A stretch of DNA of 64,000 nucleotides from Paracoccaceae bacterium (lineage in GTDB: Bacteria; Pseudomonadota; Alphaproteobacteria; Rhodobacterales; Rhodobacteraceae). This document shows positions 1 through 9,277 of the stretch, one piece after another. Both the position numbers and the translations under genes were made by a program. The DNA lies in assembly GCA_014872815.1 (NCBI GenBank), contig WKFK01000005.1, positions 124,001 through 188,000 of the forward strand, read 5' to 3'. The notes beneath the pieces are model-generated. The model did no database searches. It had not been told where the DNA came from and saw nothing but the letters and a program-made list of their open reading frames with translations. Position 1 is the stretch's first letter, and each line of letters starts with the position of its first letter.

Positions 1-2
1 GA

Positions 3-395
3 ACAGATGCTGGAAAAACCGCAGAACTGTTCAACATCGTCAGCAGCGAAAACACCTTTTACGACATCCTGTTTGAGCGGTTATTGGGAAGACCCGGATC
101 ACATGACCGCTCCATTGGGAGAGGATTTGACGCGCCCAATGCCCTGACTATTCGACTTGATGACAAAGCCACGCTGTCCCATCTCAGGACGCTAGGCCAT
201 GACATTGCCCCGCCTGCACGTTGGATCTGCCATTGGTCCCCTTACCTACGCGAGGGCGCCATGTCGTTTTACGGGGACCTCCTGCGCAATCCATCGGACT
301 TGTCACTCCACGCCTTGCAAGCACAGCTGGCGCCGCGCGACTACCTTGCATCTCTACGCCTCTCTGTAAGATCGCCGTCTTGCAGTACAGCCTAA
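3..395 (+). CDS. Possible 3' end of an unidentified gene (partial)
   Basis: A reading frame is open from the left edge of the window and stops with TAA at 393-395. The first 30 codons or so use the GC-ending codons typical of this genome, but the later part contains rarer codons and low-complexity stretches, so the real gene may end earlier, be broken, or not exist. No domain is recognised. If real it is the tail of a rightward gene lying 37 bases upstream of the glutathione transferase. The start lies outside the window or the frame is spurious. Confidence 0.25.
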   Translation, partial: TDAGKTAELFNIVSSENTFYDILFERLLGRPGSHDRSIGRGFDAPNALTIRLDDKATLSHLRTLGHDIAPPARWICHWSPYLREGAMSFYGDLLRNPSDLSLHALQAQLAPRDYLASLRLSVRSPSCSTA

Positions 396-432
396 AAACC
401 GCATCATGGCCCCTCCATAGCGAGGACCGCCC

Positions 433-1116
433 ATGCAACAGCCTATTGATCTCTACTACTGGCCAACACCCAACGGCTGGAAAATTTCTATCGCGCTTGA
501 AGAAATGGCGTTGCCCTACACCACGCACCTGATCAATATCGGCAAGGGGGACCAGTTTGCGCCCGACTTCCTTAAGATTGCCCCCAACAATCGTATGCCT
601 GCGATTGTTGATCCAAACGGACCAGACGGTCAGCCCATCCCGGTCTTTGAAAGCGGCGCAATCCTGCTCTATCTCGCGCGCAAAACCGGCAAGTTTCTGG
701 GCACAACGGAGCGAGAACAGGTTGCAGTCGAAGAATGGCTGATGTGGCAAATGGGCGGGCTTGGCCCCATGGCCGGCCAAACCCATCACTTCCTAAAATA
801 TGCGCCTGAAGACATCGCCTACGCCAAGGCCCGCTATCGCGACGAAACCGCCCGCCTCTATGGCGTGCTGGATCGCCGATTGGCCGAGAATGAATACCTG
901 GCCGGCGATTTCTACTCCATTGCGGATATGTCAGCCTGGGGCTGGGCTTCTTTGTGGGAAGGACAAGAGCAAACGCTAGAGGACAAACCCCACATGGCCC
1001 GCTGGCTCAAAGACTTGTGGGAGCGTCCTGCCCTCCGACGCGGGCGCGCTTTGCATACCGATCTTCGCGCGGATCGGTCCGACACATGGCTGCAAAACGA
1101 TCTATTTGGGGCTTAG
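433..1116 (+). CDS. Glutathione S-transferase, YfcG/YghU-like
   Basis: A 227-residue protein with an N-terminal thioredoxin-fold half (about 1-85) and an all-helical C-terminal half. The start has the TPNGWKI motif, followed by NRMPAIVD (cis-proline) and ESGAI (glutathione contact), the pattern of E. coli YfcG and YghU. Those enzymes lack the usual catalytic Ser/Cys and act mainly as disulfide-bond oxidoreductases using glutathione, so disulfide reductase activity is the best inference here. A GAGGA ribosome-binding site lies 7-8 bases before the ATG. It is a cytoplasmic single gene, convergent with the yciB group that ends at 1177. Confidence 0.88.
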   Translation: MQQPIDLYYWPTPNGWKISIALEEMALPYTTHLINIGKGDQFAPDFLKIAPNNRMPAIVDPNGPDGQPIPVFESGAILLYLARKTGKFLGTTEREQVAVEEWLMWQMGGLGPMAGQTHHFLKYAPEDIAYAKARYRDETARLYGVLDRRLAENEYLAGDFYSIADMSAWGWASLWEGQEQTLEDKPHMARWLKDLWERPALRRGRALHTDLRADRSDTWLQNDLFGA

Positions 1117-1176
1117 CGCCTAATACGCGTGCCATGACGAAGCCTCACTGAGGGTAGCTACACGTAAGGCCACGCC

Positions 1177-1797
1177 TTAGGCTTCGTCAGTCTCTTCTTC
1201 CAACGCATAGTCCTGAAAAATCTTGCCCTGCGTCATGAAGAAAACGAACACAGCTGCGGTCAGGCCAAAAGTCTTGAAGTAAACCCATGTGTCCGTGCTC
1301 TGCGTGCGCCAGATCACTTCATTTAGCACTGCAAGTCCGATGAAAAACGCCGTCAGCCGCTTAGTCAGAAGCATCCAGCCCTCTTCCTTCAGCGGCATCA
1401 TCTCTTCCATAACGAACTTTAGATAGCTCTGCCCGCGCAGCAGCCCCACACCAAGCGCCCCACCAAACAGGAGGTAGATCATGGTTGGTTTCATCTTGAA
1501 GAACCGCTCGTCATTAAGCCAAACCGACAGCCCGCCAAACAGGATCACCAACACCAAGGTGGCCACCTGCATCTTTGAGAGCTTGCCGGTCAGCTTCCAC
1601 AGAATACCCGTGGTCAGGATCAAGAGCGGAATGAACCCGGCAGTGGCGACAATGAACCCATCATAAGCTGTGCCGCCAATCTCGATGGTTTCGTCGCGCA
1701 ACCGCAAATAGGCGACAAAGAACACCACGATGGGTCCCAGTTCCAAACCCATCTTGAGCATCGGGTTGATCTTTTTCTCAGAAGTATTCTCAGCCAT
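1177..1797 (-). CDS. yciB: Inner membrane-spanning protein YciB (IspZ family)
   Basis: A 206-residue integral membrane protein with five or six hydrophobic segments and the family's conserved N-terminal pattern (LELGPIVVFFVAY, later VFVFFMTQGKIFQ). YciB/IspZ is linked to cell-envelope synthesis and septation; the biochemical role is not settled. It is the last gene of the leftward ftsY-DMT-yciB group, starting 9 bases after the DMT transporter stop. The C-terminus is acidic (EEETDEA). Length fits the family. Confidence 0.88.
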   Translation of the reverse strand: MAENTSEKKINPMLKMGLELGPIVVFFVAYLRLRDETIEIGGTAYDGFIVATAGFIPLLILTTGILWKLTGKLSKMQVATLVLVILFGGLSVWLNDERFFKMKPTMIYLLFGGALGVGLLRGQSYLKFVMEEMMPLKEEGWMLLTKRLTAFFIGLAVLNEVIWRTQSTDTWVYFKTFGLTAAVFVFFMTQGKIFQDYALEEETDEA

Positions 1798-1806
1798 GTC
1801 GCGTCC

Positions 1807-2712
1807 CTATTGCCTGCCCACTTCCACTATCACAGCCCCCAGCGCAATCAATGCCATCAGGGCAATACGACGCGGGCCAACGGTCTCTTTGAGGAACAGC
1901 CACCCAATCAACGCCGCGAACACCGGTGAGGTTTCACGCAAAACCGCCGCCTCCCCAACATTGTCCAAGCGGGTTGCCAACATCACTGATCCAAAGCTGG
2001 CAAAAGCCACAAAGCCGCCAATAAAGCCGCGAGTCATTAACGGGCCTAAGTCTGGCGGGGTCATCATGGCGCGATACTTCATCGTCGCCAAAACCGGAAA
2101 CACCAGACCATCGATCAGGAAAAACCACGCAAGAAAGGTGAATGGGTCAGCAGTCGCCCGTATGCCAAAAGCATCATAGGTCGTATAAAGCGCCACAAAA
2201 AAGCCCGTGAACACCGCAATCACCATCGCAGCCAGCAGGGTCTCTCGCCCCTCGGTCATGAACACCATGTTGTAGACGGCTAAGCCCAAAATACCAGCCA
2301 TCAGCACCGCGACGCCAAACCACTGCAACCCGCTGAAGGTCTCGCCAAAAATCAGATAGGCGCCAATGACCGTGAAAAACGGCCCCACCCCGCGTACCAC
2401 CGGATAGACCACCGTGAAGGCCCCTTTGCTATACGCCCAGCTTTGCAGCAATTTGTATCCGGTATGGATCATAAAAGCGCCGAGGAAAATCAGCCACATT
2501 TGCGGCTCGGGCCATGGCACCACAAACAGCGCAAACGGGGCCGCCATGGCCGCATAGCTGAAATCAATCGCTCCGCGCGTCAGCCAAGGATCATGCCGGC
2601 CTTTTTGAAGCGCGCCAAACACAGCGTGTAACAATGCAGCAGACAACGCCAAAGCCAAGGCCAACTGCTGACCGGCGGCAGTGCCTTCTAAAGAAACCAG
2701 CCACGCACTCAC
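1807..2712 (-). CDS. EamA/DMT-superfamily transporter
   Basis: A 301-residue protein of about ten hydrophobic segments arranged as two EamA repeats (about 10-140 and 160-298), the architecture of drug/metabolite transporters. The second repeat ends with a pattern like AALIGWLFLKETVGPRR, where a conserved glutamate sits before the last helices. Substrate cannot be read from the sequence; the family exports or imports small metabolites across the inner membrane. It lies between ftsY (28-base gap) and yciB (9-base gap), so it is likely co-transcribed with both. Confidence 0.85.
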   Translation of the reverse strand: MSAWLVSLEGTAAGQQLALALALSAALLHAVFGALQKGRHDPWLTRGAIDFSYAAMAAPFALFVVPWPEPQMWLIFLGAFMIHTGYKLLQSWAYSKGAFTVVYPVVRGVGPFFTVIGAYLIFGETFSGLQWFGVAVLMAGILGLAVYNMVFMTEGRETLLAAMVIAVFTGFFVALYTTYDAFGIRATADPFTFLAWFFLIDGLVFPVLATMKYRAMMTPPDLGPLMTRGFIGGFVAFASFGSVMLATRLDNVGEAAVLRETSPVFAALIGWLFLKETVGPRRIALMALIALGAVIVEVGRQ

Positions 2713-2740
2713 GCTATGCCCTCACAATGGCGACGCAAAC

Positions 2741-3835
2741 TCACCCCTGCTCCAGACCAATCAAGGCCGCAGCAAACTCTTCGGGATCAAACGGTTGCAG
2801 ATCGTCGATCTGCTCGCCCACCCCAATGGCATGGATCGGCAGACCAAACTTATCTGCGAGACTCACAAGGATGCCGCCCTTCGCGGTGCCATCGAGCTTG
2901 GTCATCACAAGGCCGGACACATCCGCCAGCTTCTGGAAGGTTTCCACCTGACTGATCGCATTCTGCCCCGTCGTGGCATCCAGCACCAACAGCGTGTTAT
3001 GCGGCGCGTCCGGGTCTTTCTTGCGGATCACCCGCACAATCTTGGCAAGTTCTTCCATCAGGTCCTGACGGTTCTGCAAACGCCCGGCGGTGTCGATCAT
3101 CAACAGGTCAGCCCCTTCGGCTTCCGCTTTAGTCATCGCATCATAGGCCAAGCTCGCCGGATCGGAGCCTTCCGGCGCAGTCAAAACCGGCACGCCCGCA
3201 CGCTCGCCCCACACCTGCAGCTGCTCCACCGCAGCTGCCCGGAACGTATCCCCAGCCGCAATCACCACAGATTTCCCAGCCGCACGGAACTGGCTTGCCA
3301 GCTTGCCAATGGTGGTGGTCTTGCCGGAGCCATTTACCCCCACCACCAGCACAACCTGTGGCTTGGAGGGATAAAGCGGCATTGGCCGCGCAACGGTTTC
3401 CATAATCCGCGCCACTTCGGTCGCGAGAATATCCTTGATCTCTTGCGTAGAGACCCGCCGTCCCAAACGGCCCTCTGCGATATTGGCGGTCACGCGTAAC
3501 GCAGTGTCCACGCCCATATCAGAGGCAATCAGCAGCTCTTCGAGCTGCTCCAGCATATCGTCGTCAAGAACACGCTTCACAACCGGGCCGCTTTGGCTTT
3601 GACCAGTCAGCCGCGCCAGGATGCCGGACTTGGGCGCCTCAACAGGCGCTTTCTCTTCCACGACAGGTGCAGCGTCCACCTCAACCGCCGCAGGCGCAGG
3701 CTGCTCTACGGGAGGGCTCTCCACCGCAACCGCCTCGGTCTCTTCACCGCCGTCTTCGACAATCGCCTCAAGCCCCTCGTCCAACTTGGACGACGATTTG
3801 AACAGCTTGTCTTTGAGCTTTGAGAAAAACGCCAT
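2741..3835 (-). CDS. ftsY: Signal recognition particle receptor FtsY
   Basis: FtsY is the SRP receptor GTPase that docks ribosome-nascent-chain complexes at the inner membrane. The 364-residue protein has an acidic, Pro/Ala/Glu-rich A region (about 20-70), a helical N domain (about 80-150) and the SRP-type G domain: P-loop GVNGSGKT at 166-173, DTFRAAA at 196-202, DTAGR at 248-252 and TKLDGTAKGG at 312-321. All GTPase motifs are intact. It is first in the leftward group with the DMT transporter and yciB. The start MAFFSKLKDK carries the basic amphipathic stretch typical of membrane-binding FtsY N-termini. Confidence 0.97.
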   Translation of the reverse strand: MAFFSKLKDKLFKSSSKLDEGLEAIVEDGGEETEAVAVESPPVEQPAPAAVEVDAAPVVEEKAPVEAPKSGILARLTGQSQSGPVVKRVLDDDMLEQLEELLIASDMGVDTALRVTANIAEGRLGRRVSTQEIKDILATEVARIMETVARPMPLYPSKPQVVLVVGVNGSGKTTTIGKLASQFRAAGKSVVIAAGDTFRAAAVEQLQVWGERAGVPVLTAPEGSDPASLAYDAMTKAEAEGADLLMIDTAGRLQNRQDLMEELAKIVRVIRKKDPDAPHNTLLVLDATTGQNAISQVETFQKLADVSGLVMTKLDGTAKGGILVSLADKFGLPIHAIGVGEQIDDLQPFDPEEFAAALIGLEQG

Positions 3836-3883
3836 GGTGGTCTCCGGAACTGCTTGCTTCCAGTTAGTCTGATTTGACGGGAT

Positions 3884-4558
3884 TTAAAAGAGCGGGGTCG
3901 CCCAGCCCACGCCTGCCACAATCAGGAACTGCCCACCGGCATAAAGCACCCACAAGGCAATCGACACCATGCGTTGCAGAGCCGCATCCGGTTTCATGCG
4001 AAAGAGCTGGATCGCCAAAAGCGTGTCAGACGCCATGAAAGCCACTGCCCCAGCCACCGCCAAGGGCCGATCCACCAATCCAAAAGCCGTGGCCCCCATA
4101 GCGCAAATGATCACCACATAGGCTCTAACCGGCCAGCGCAACTCACCCGTGAACGGGCTCAACCAACGTTCAGTCGACAGAGCAAAAACCATCAATGCCG
4201 CCAACAAAACCGGCATCGCCAACGGCCCAGCCCCGATGTCCCAAAAGTACACCACATAGGCCACATGTGCCGCCGCAAAAGAAATCAAACCGACCAGAAA
4301 GGCTTTCTCCCCGTCTCGCGACAAAGCGAGATCTCCAACTGCCGACAGCAACAGCGCAACCACCACCGCCCCAGAACCAAAACTCACGGCCACCGCCGCC
4401 GCAAAGGCTGGCATCGGAATGGTCTTGATCACCGTCTTCCAAACGCTGGGTGGGCGGTGACAGAAGGCCACCGCATAAATCACCGACGCCAACAGCCCCA
4501 CCACAAGCAGTCCCAGCCGAATGCTTTGGCGCAGGGCAATTTCTTCAACAATACTCAT
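3884..4558 (-). CDS. Lysoplasmalogenase-like YhhN family membrane protein
   Basis: A 224-residue protein with about seven hydrophobic helices. The regions SAVGDLALSRDGEKAFLVGLISFAAAH and MASDTLLAIQLF follow the YhhN/TMEM86 pattern, with conserved Asp residues in the membrane (GD and SDTLL). TMEM86B hydrolyses the vinyl-ether bond of lysoplasmalogen; bacterial members are assigned that role by homology. The stop is 48 bases upstream of the ftsY start, so it may be transcribed ahead of ftsY. RNase P RNA follows upstream on the same strand. Confidence 0.8.
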   Translation of the reverse strand: MSIVEEIALRQSIRLGLLVVGLLASVIYAVAFCHRPPSVWKTVIKTIPMPAFAAAVAVSFGSGAVVVALLLSAVGDLALSRDGEKAFLVGLISFAAAHVAYVVYFWDIGAGPLAMPVLLAALMVFALSTERWLSPFTGELRWPVRAYVVIICAMGATAFGLVDRPLAVAGAVAFMASDTLLAIQLFRMKPDAALQRMVSIALWVLYAGGQFLIVAGVGWATPLF

Positions 4559-4629
4559 ATGGGCCTCACGCGTTTTGCGAACACACTATGGCGGCAAGCC
4601 TCTGTTTGTCTTGTGCAAAATGGGAAGGT

Positions 4630-5011
4630 GACGCGCAGAGAGCCTATAAGCCGGATTCTGTTCCCCGACCGAAGCCGGTTCAATGACCATTCATCTAGGA
4701 TGCCTGTTACCAGACACCTCAAGCTGCCAACCCGGACCTGCTCGGAGCAAAGCGCTCCTGTGCTTGCGCACACGCGGTCCCTATTTGGCATTGCTCCCGG
4801 TGGGGCTTGCCGTGCCGCCGCTGTTGCCAGCCACGCGGTGGGCTCTTACCCCACCGTTTCACCTTGACCCCGACGGATCGGGGCAGTCTGTTCTCTGTGG
4901 CGCTTTCCCTCGGGTTTCCCCGGCCGGGCGTTACCCGGCACCGTTGCTTTGTGGAGTCCGGACTTTCCTCGCGGGCATACGCCCCCGCGGCCATCCAGCT
5001 CTCTGCGCGTC
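4630..5011 (-). ncRNA. rnpB: RNase P RNA (type A)
   Basis: The catalytic RNA of RNase P, which removes tRNA 5' leaders. Read on the minus strand, it opens with a GC-rich arm at 4998-5011 that pairs perfectly over 14 bases with 4630-4643 (helix P1). It carries the conserved GAGGAAAGUCCGGACUCC block near 4955-4975, and ends with the conserved GAAUCCGGCUUAUAGGCUCUC region near 4640-4660. The 382-base length is normal for alphaproteobacteria. The ends are set by helix P1 and may be off by a few bases. Protein frames in this region are shadows. Confidence 0.96.
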
Positions 5012-5039
5012 CCCGCAATAGGCCTTTGACGCAAAAGCG

Positions 5040-5705
5040 TCAATCTTTGCTTGAGGCCTGCACCAGCCGCGCTGCAATGCGCGCATCCTCGGCGTCACAG
5101 CCCCCTTCGGCCCAGGGTCGAAACCGCGCCCGAAACGCGGCAAAACACTCCGGATTTTCCAGATCATAGCCAAATTGCGCTGCACAGTTTTCCCAGTCCG
5201 CCTCCGCTGGGGCTTGATCCGGCCAAACTGCCAGACCCTGACGCGCTAGCCGCAACCAATCAAACTTGGGACCAGGATCAATCTTGCGCCCCGGTGACAT
5301 GTCAGAGTGCCCAATAACCCCACTTGGACCAATATCCCAGCGCTGCATTATCTCAGCCAACAGCGCCTCAAGCGCGTCCATCTGCGCTGCCGCAAACGGG
5401 TGGTCGCCTTTGTTGGACAACTCAATGCCAATGCTGCGAGAATTCACATCGCCTTGGCCCTGCCAACTGCCAACACCCGCATGCCAGGCCCGCATATCCT
5501 CTGCCACCAACTGTGTCACTTGCCCGCCCGGCGCAATCACATAATGCGCCGACACTTCCGCTTCGGGAGTGCACAGCCAATCAATCGCCGCCTGCGCGCT
5601 GTCCATCGCGGTGTAGTGAATCACAATTAGCTCAGGCTGCTGTCCACCCCTCCGCCCCCCGAAATTCGGAGAGGGGTGTTGGAGAATGTCCAAAGATAAG
5701 GGCAC
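5040..5705 (-). CDS. N-acetylmuramoyl-L-alanine amidase (AmiD-like)
   Basis: A 221-residue Amidase_2-type enzyme that cleaves the amide bond between MurNAc and the peptide stem. Candidate zinc ligands are His30 (VIHYTAM), His133 (IGHSDMSPGRKIDPG) and Asp143, with His75 in AWHAGVGSW near the active site. There is no evident signal peptide, which suggests cytoplasmic recycling of anhydro-muropeptides as in AmpD rather than the secreted AmiD, although the fold alone does not decide. The gene starts 2 bases after the stop of the upstream lipoprotein gene, so the two are probably co-transcribed. Confidence 0.9.
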   Translation of the reverse strand: MPLSLDILQHPSPNFGGRRGGQQPELIVIHYTAMDSAQAAIDWLCTPEAEVSAHYVIAPGGQVTQLVAEDMRAWHAGVGSWQGQGDVNSRSIGIELSNKGDHPFAAAQMDALEALLAEIMQRWDIGPSGVIGHSDMSPGRKIDPGPKFDWLRLARQGLAVWPDQAPAEADWENCAAQFGYDLENPECFAAFRARFRPWAEGGCDAEDARIAARLVQASSKD

Positions 5706-5707
5706 GC

Positions 5708-6550
5708 TTAGTTGCCAGTTGCCACGCGGAACGGACTAGGATCCCATTTGCAGGCATAGCCATCACCATCCGGATCGACACCAAGGCGGTCTTTCTTAGG
5801 ACCACCTTTTTCCAAAAACGCCCGCTGCGCAGCCTCGTCACTGCCAAACTTGGCACAGGCTTTCTCATATCGCGACGCGCCACCAATCTTCAAACGGCTG
5901 TACATCTTGGTGCCCACGGGGTGCTTGGTCTCCAGCGCATAAGCCACGATATTTGGCCCTGCATCGCCGGTACGCGCCGGCACAGCAGTGGGTTGGATCA
6001 CAGTATAGTTCGCTTTGTTCTGGGCCCGCCGCGCAGCATCTGCCTCAATAGATCGGCGTCCATCTACCGCAGCAAAATCATTCTCATCCGAAATGCCTGG
6101 GTTGGAGAACACCTGAGGCGCTGGGTTGCTCGGGCTTGCTTGTAGCGGCTGCTCACCAGAGTTGGCAGACGCCGCCGCCAAAGCAGCTGTGGTCTCACTG
6201 GCAATGGTGGCCGCATCATTGGCTGCCGACCCAGTCGAGTTTGCCGACGGCACCGTGCTCGCCGCCGAAGCCGCAGTTTGCGGCGCAGCGGTAGAGGTCG
6301 TGATCAGCGGCGTAGTGGCGGTGGGTTGCGCAGGCGGAACGGTGGCCACCACAGGCGCCGGCTCAATCGCTGCAATCTGTGGCGCCTCAGGAATGGTCTC
6401 TTCCGACACAGCATTCGGTGGCGGCAAGGCCGTCCGCCGATGCTCGCCCGTTTTCTCGTCGTAGAATACGCCCGCTGCGCTATCTGGCAAAGGCGGCTGG
6501 CACGCGCTCAGCGCGACCAGCGCACAAATGGCCCCAATGCTACGTTTCAT
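5708..6550 (-). CDS. Lipoprotein with C-terminal Excalibur-like calcium motif
   Basis: A 280-residue protein that begins with a lipoprotein signal peptide; the lipobox LSAC places the lipidated cysteine near residue 18. Residues about 50-165 are a low-complexity Ala/Pro/Thr/Ser linker, probably unstructured. The C-terminal 70 residues are conserved-looking and include DPDGDGYACKWDP, the DxDxDGxxC pattern of Excalibur calcium-binding domains, preceded by a partner cysteine (EKACAKFG). It is expected to sit on the envelope. The amidase gene follows after 2 bases, hinting at a shared role at the cell wall. Confidence 0.75.
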   Translation of the reverse strand: MKRSIGAICALVALSACQPPLPDSAAGVFYDEKTGEHRRTALPPPNAVSEETIPEAPQIAAIEPAPVVATVPPAQPTATTPLITTSTAAPQTAASAASTVPSANSTGSAANDAATIASETTAALAAASANSGEQPLQASPSNPAPQVFSNPGISDENDFAAVDGRRSIEADAARRAQNKANYTVIQPTAVPARTGDAGPNIVAYALETKHPVGTKMYSRLKIGGASRYEKACAKFGSDEAAQRAFLEKGGPKKDRLGVDPDGDGYACKWDPSPFRVATGN

Positions 6551-6585
6551 GATCTGCCTTAACTGCTCTTAGTTTTGCAGCAGCA

Positions 6586-8073
6586 TTACCACCATTTGCC
6601 CGGCTTGGCTACAAAACCTGCCGCCTGCTCCAGCGCATAGGCGGTGTTCAGCAAATCGCCCTCTTCCCACGGACGGCCAATCAACTGCAAACCAAGCGGC
6701 AGACCTTGACTGTCAAGACCGGTTGGAACGGAAACGCCCGGCAAACCGGCAAGGTTCACAGTCACTGTGAAGACGTCGTTCAGATACATCTGAATCGGGT
6801 CAGCATCTGTCATTTCACCCAGACCAAAGGCCGCAGAAGGCGTCGCTGGTGTCAGGATCGCATCAATGCCTTGGGCAAAAACGCTCTCGAAGTCTTGCTT
6901 GATCAGCGTGCGAACGCGACGCGCACGGTTATAGTAAGCATCATAGAAACCAGCGGACAGCACATAAGTACCGACCATCACCCGGCGCTGCACCTCATGG
7001 CCAAAGCCTTCGGCGCGGGTTTTTTCATACATCTCGGTGATGCCGTCGCCCGCAGCCAAAGTGGCACGGTGGCCGAAGCGCACACCATCATAACGCGCGA
7101 GGTTCGAAGACGCCTCTGCAGGCGCGATTACATAATAAGCTGGCAGCGCGTATTTGGTGTGCGGCAGGGAGATATCGACAATCTCCGCTCCCGCCGCTTT
7201 CAGCATTTCGGTGCCATCCGACCACAGCTTTTCAATCTCCGCAGGCATGCCGTCCATGCGGTACTCTTTGGGAATACCGATCTTCTTGCCGCGAATGTCA
7301 CCAGTCAGCATGGCTTCAAAGTTCGGCACCGGCAGATCAACACTGGTGCTGTCTTTTTCATCGTGACCGCACATTGCCTCAAGCATAATGGCCGCGTCGC
7401 GCACGTCTTTGGTCATCGGGCCTGCTTGATCCAATGAGGAGGCAAAGGCCACCACGCCCCAACGGGAACACCGGCCATAGGTTGGCTTGATACCGGTGAT
7501 GCCGGTAAACGCAGCAGGCTGACGGATCGAGCCACCGGTGTCGGTACCGGTCGCCGCCAGACACAGATCAGCCGCCACAGCCGCCGCAGACCCACCAGAA
7601 GAGCCGCCAGGGGTCAGCGCAGCATCATCATTGCCACGACGCCAAGGGTTGATCGCATTACCATAGACAGACGTCTCGTTGGACGAGCCCATTGCAAACT
7701 CATCCATGTTGAGCTTGCCGAGCATCACCGCACCGGAATCTTCCAGCTTTTGCGAAACGGTAGATTCATACTCTGGCGTAAAGCCTTCCAGAATGCCACT
7801 GGCCGCCTGGGACGCCACACCTTTGGTGCAGAACAGGTCCTTGATGCCAATCGGCAGGCCGCACATGTCCGGCGCGTCACCTTGCGCAATCCGCACATCC
7901 GCCGCCTTTGCGCGCTCCAGCGCAATTTCAGGCGTCTTGTGCACAAAAGCGTTCAGCGCGTCGGCTTCATCAATCGCCTTCAAAAAGGTCTCGGTCAGTT
8001 CAACGGAAGTCACATCCCCGGCACGCAGCTTATCGCGGGCTTCAGCCAGGGTGAGTTTGGTCAGTTCGGTCAT
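6586..8073 (-). CDS. gatA: Aspartyl/glutamyl-tRNA amidotransferase subunit A
   Basis: GatA is the amidase of the GatCAB complex, which turns Glu-tRNA(Gln) and Asp-tRNA(Asn) into Gln- and Asn-tRNAs. The 495-residue protein has the full amidase-signature triad: Lys78 (GIKDLF), cis-Ser158 ([11 protein letters not shown]) and nucleophile Ser182 ([10 protein letters not shown]). A start six codons further upstream exists, but the GAGAGG ribosome-binding site is placed correctly only for the ATG at 8073. It follows gatC by 65 bases; gatB is not in the window. Confidence 0.96.
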   Translation of the reverse strand: MTELTKLTLAEARDKLRAGDVTSVELTETFLKAIDEADALNAFVHKTPEIALERAKAADVRIAQGDAPDMCGLPIGIKDLFCTKGVASQAASGILEGFTPEYESTVSQKLEDSGAVMLGKLNMDEFAMGSSNETSVYGNAINPWRRGNDDAALTPGGSSGGSAAAVAADLCLAATGTDTGGSIRQPAAFTGITGIKPTYGRCSRWGVVAFASSLDQAGPMTKDVRDAAIMLEAMCGHDEKDSTSVDLPVPNFEAMLTGDIRGKKIGIPKEYRMDGMPAEIEKLWSDGTEMLKAAGAEIVDISLPHTKYALPAYYVIAPAEASSNLARYDGVRFGHRATLAAGDGITEMYEKTRAEGFGHEVQRRVMVGTYVLSAGFYDAYYNRARRVRTLIKQDFESVFAQGIDAILTPATPSAAFGLGEMTDADPIQMYLNDVFTVTVNLAGLPGVSVPTGLDSQGLPLGLQLIGRPWEEGDLLNTAYALEQAAGFVAKPGKWW

Positions 8074-8138
8074 TTCGGGCGCCTCTCTCATATGGGGGCA
8101 AAATCTATTGTCAGGGGATCAACGGCGTGCAGGCCGGA

Positions 8139-8426
8139 TCACTCCACCACTTTGGGAACGGCAAAGAAGCCTTCGCGTGCATCCGGCGCATTGCTCAGGA
8201 TTTTCTCCTGCTGATCGCCATCGGTCACCACATCCTCACGACGCTTCAGACGCATCGGGGTCACGGACACCATCGGCTCCACGCCGTCTACGTCAACCTC
8301 GTTCAATTGCTCAATGAATCCCAGCACGGCATTGAATTCCTGTGCCAGCGCAGGCAGGGCATCTTCTTCAACCTTGATGCGGGCCAGTTTGGCCACTTTG
8401 GCGGCGGTGCTTTCGTCAATCGACAT
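8139..8426 (-). CDS. gatC: Aspartyl/glutamyl-tRNA amidotransferase subunit C
   Basis: The 95-residue GatC subunit, which wraps around and stabilises GatA against GatB. The family pattern is clear: VAKLARIKVEE near the start, an amphipathic helix to FIEQLNEVDVDGVEP, then a C-terminal LSNAPDAREGFFAVPKVVE that fits the conserved end. The ATG at 8424-8426 gives the normal family length; longer frames upstream are out of character. It is the first gene of the leftward gatC-gatA pair. Confidence 0.95.
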   Translation of the reverse strand: MSIDESTAAKVAKLARIKVEEDALPALAQEFNAVLGFIEQLNEVDVDGVEPMVSVTPMRLKRREDVVTDGDQQEKILSNAPDAREGFFAVPKVVE

Positions 8427-8577
8427 GGGGCAAGACTCTCTCGTTGCGGACGTGCTCTCAGCCTTTATCGTGCAAGGGAATATGGTGCAAGCGCTTGCCC
8501 GCCCTTGGGCGCAACACCTCCCCTTCCAAAGTCCACTTTGCATGTTACTGTGACAGATATTCAGCAGGAGATTTGGT

Positions 8578-9273
8578 ATGAAACTGATTTGGCTTGGACA
8601 TGGTTCCTTTCGTATTGAAACTGGCGACTTAGTCTTGCTCATCGACCCATGGCTGACCGGCAACCCGGTTCTTCCCGAAGACAAGCACGAAGCCGCTGTT
8701 GCAGGCGCCACGCATCTGATCCTGACCCACGCGCATTTTGACCATGTCGCTGACATGTTGCCTCTGGCGCGCAAGCTCTCTTGCCCCATCGTTGGCCAAT
8801 ATGACCTCATGTCTTATTGGAACGAGCACGAACATTTGGACACTGTCGGCTTCAACAAAGGCGGTACAGTTGCATTAGGCGACGGCGTCAGCCTCACCAT
8901 GGTGCCCGCGTCCCATAGCTCAACATTCGGCACGGACCAAGGCCCCAAAGCTGCAGGTTCAGAGGTTGGTTACATCCTCCGCGCCGAAGGCCGCAGCCTG
9001 TATATCTCAGGCGACACCGACATCATGGCGGACATGGATTGGATGGGGGATTACTACAAACCCGACGTTGGCATTCTTTCCGCGGGCGGCCATTTCACGA
9101 TGGACATGGCGGGTGCCGCCTACGCTGCCAAACGCTACTTCAATTTCAAAACCGTGATCCCCTGCCACTACAAGACCTTTCCGATTCTGGAACAATCCGC
9201 AGAGGTTCTTAGCGCAGGCCTGCCCGGTGTGGATGTGATTGAACCAGAGGTTATGGTTCCAATCGACCTCTAA
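8578..9273 (+). CDS. Metal-dependent hydrolase, UPF0173 metallo-beta-lactamase fold
   Basis: A 231-residue cytoplasmic protein of the UPF0173/YtkL type. It has the metallo-beta-lactamase signature LTHAHFDHVADM (HxHxDH, residues about 51-56), later metal-site histidines in PASHS and ISGDTD, and a terminal PCHYKTFP with the last histidine. Substrate is unknown for most members; weak hydrolase activity towards various esters and lactones is assumed. A GGAG ribosome-binding site precedes the ATG. It is divergent from gatC and convergent with tadA (4-base gap). Confidence 0.9.
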   Translation: MKLIWLGHGSFRIETGDLVLLIDPWLTGNPVLPEDKHEAAVAGATHLILTHAHFDHVADMLPLARKLSCPIVGQYDLMSYWNEHEHLDTVGFNKGGTVALGDGVSLTMVPASHSSTFGTDQGPKAAGSEVGYILRAEGRSLYISGDTDIMADMDWMGDYYKPDVGILSAGGHFTMDMAGAAYAAKRYFNFKTVIPCHYKTFPILEQSAEVLSAGLPGVDVIEPEVMVPIDL

Positions 9274-9277
9274 CCTG

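Noticed and set aside
3974-4867. Long plus-strand frame through the YhhN gene and RNase P RNA
   Set aside because: Antisense to a membrane protein gene and to rnpB; composition (Arg/His/Gln-rich) is that of a shadow frame.
8427-8810. Upstream extension of the gatC frame
   Set aside because: It overlaps the start of the divergent UPF0173 gene, and GatC proteins are about 95 residues.
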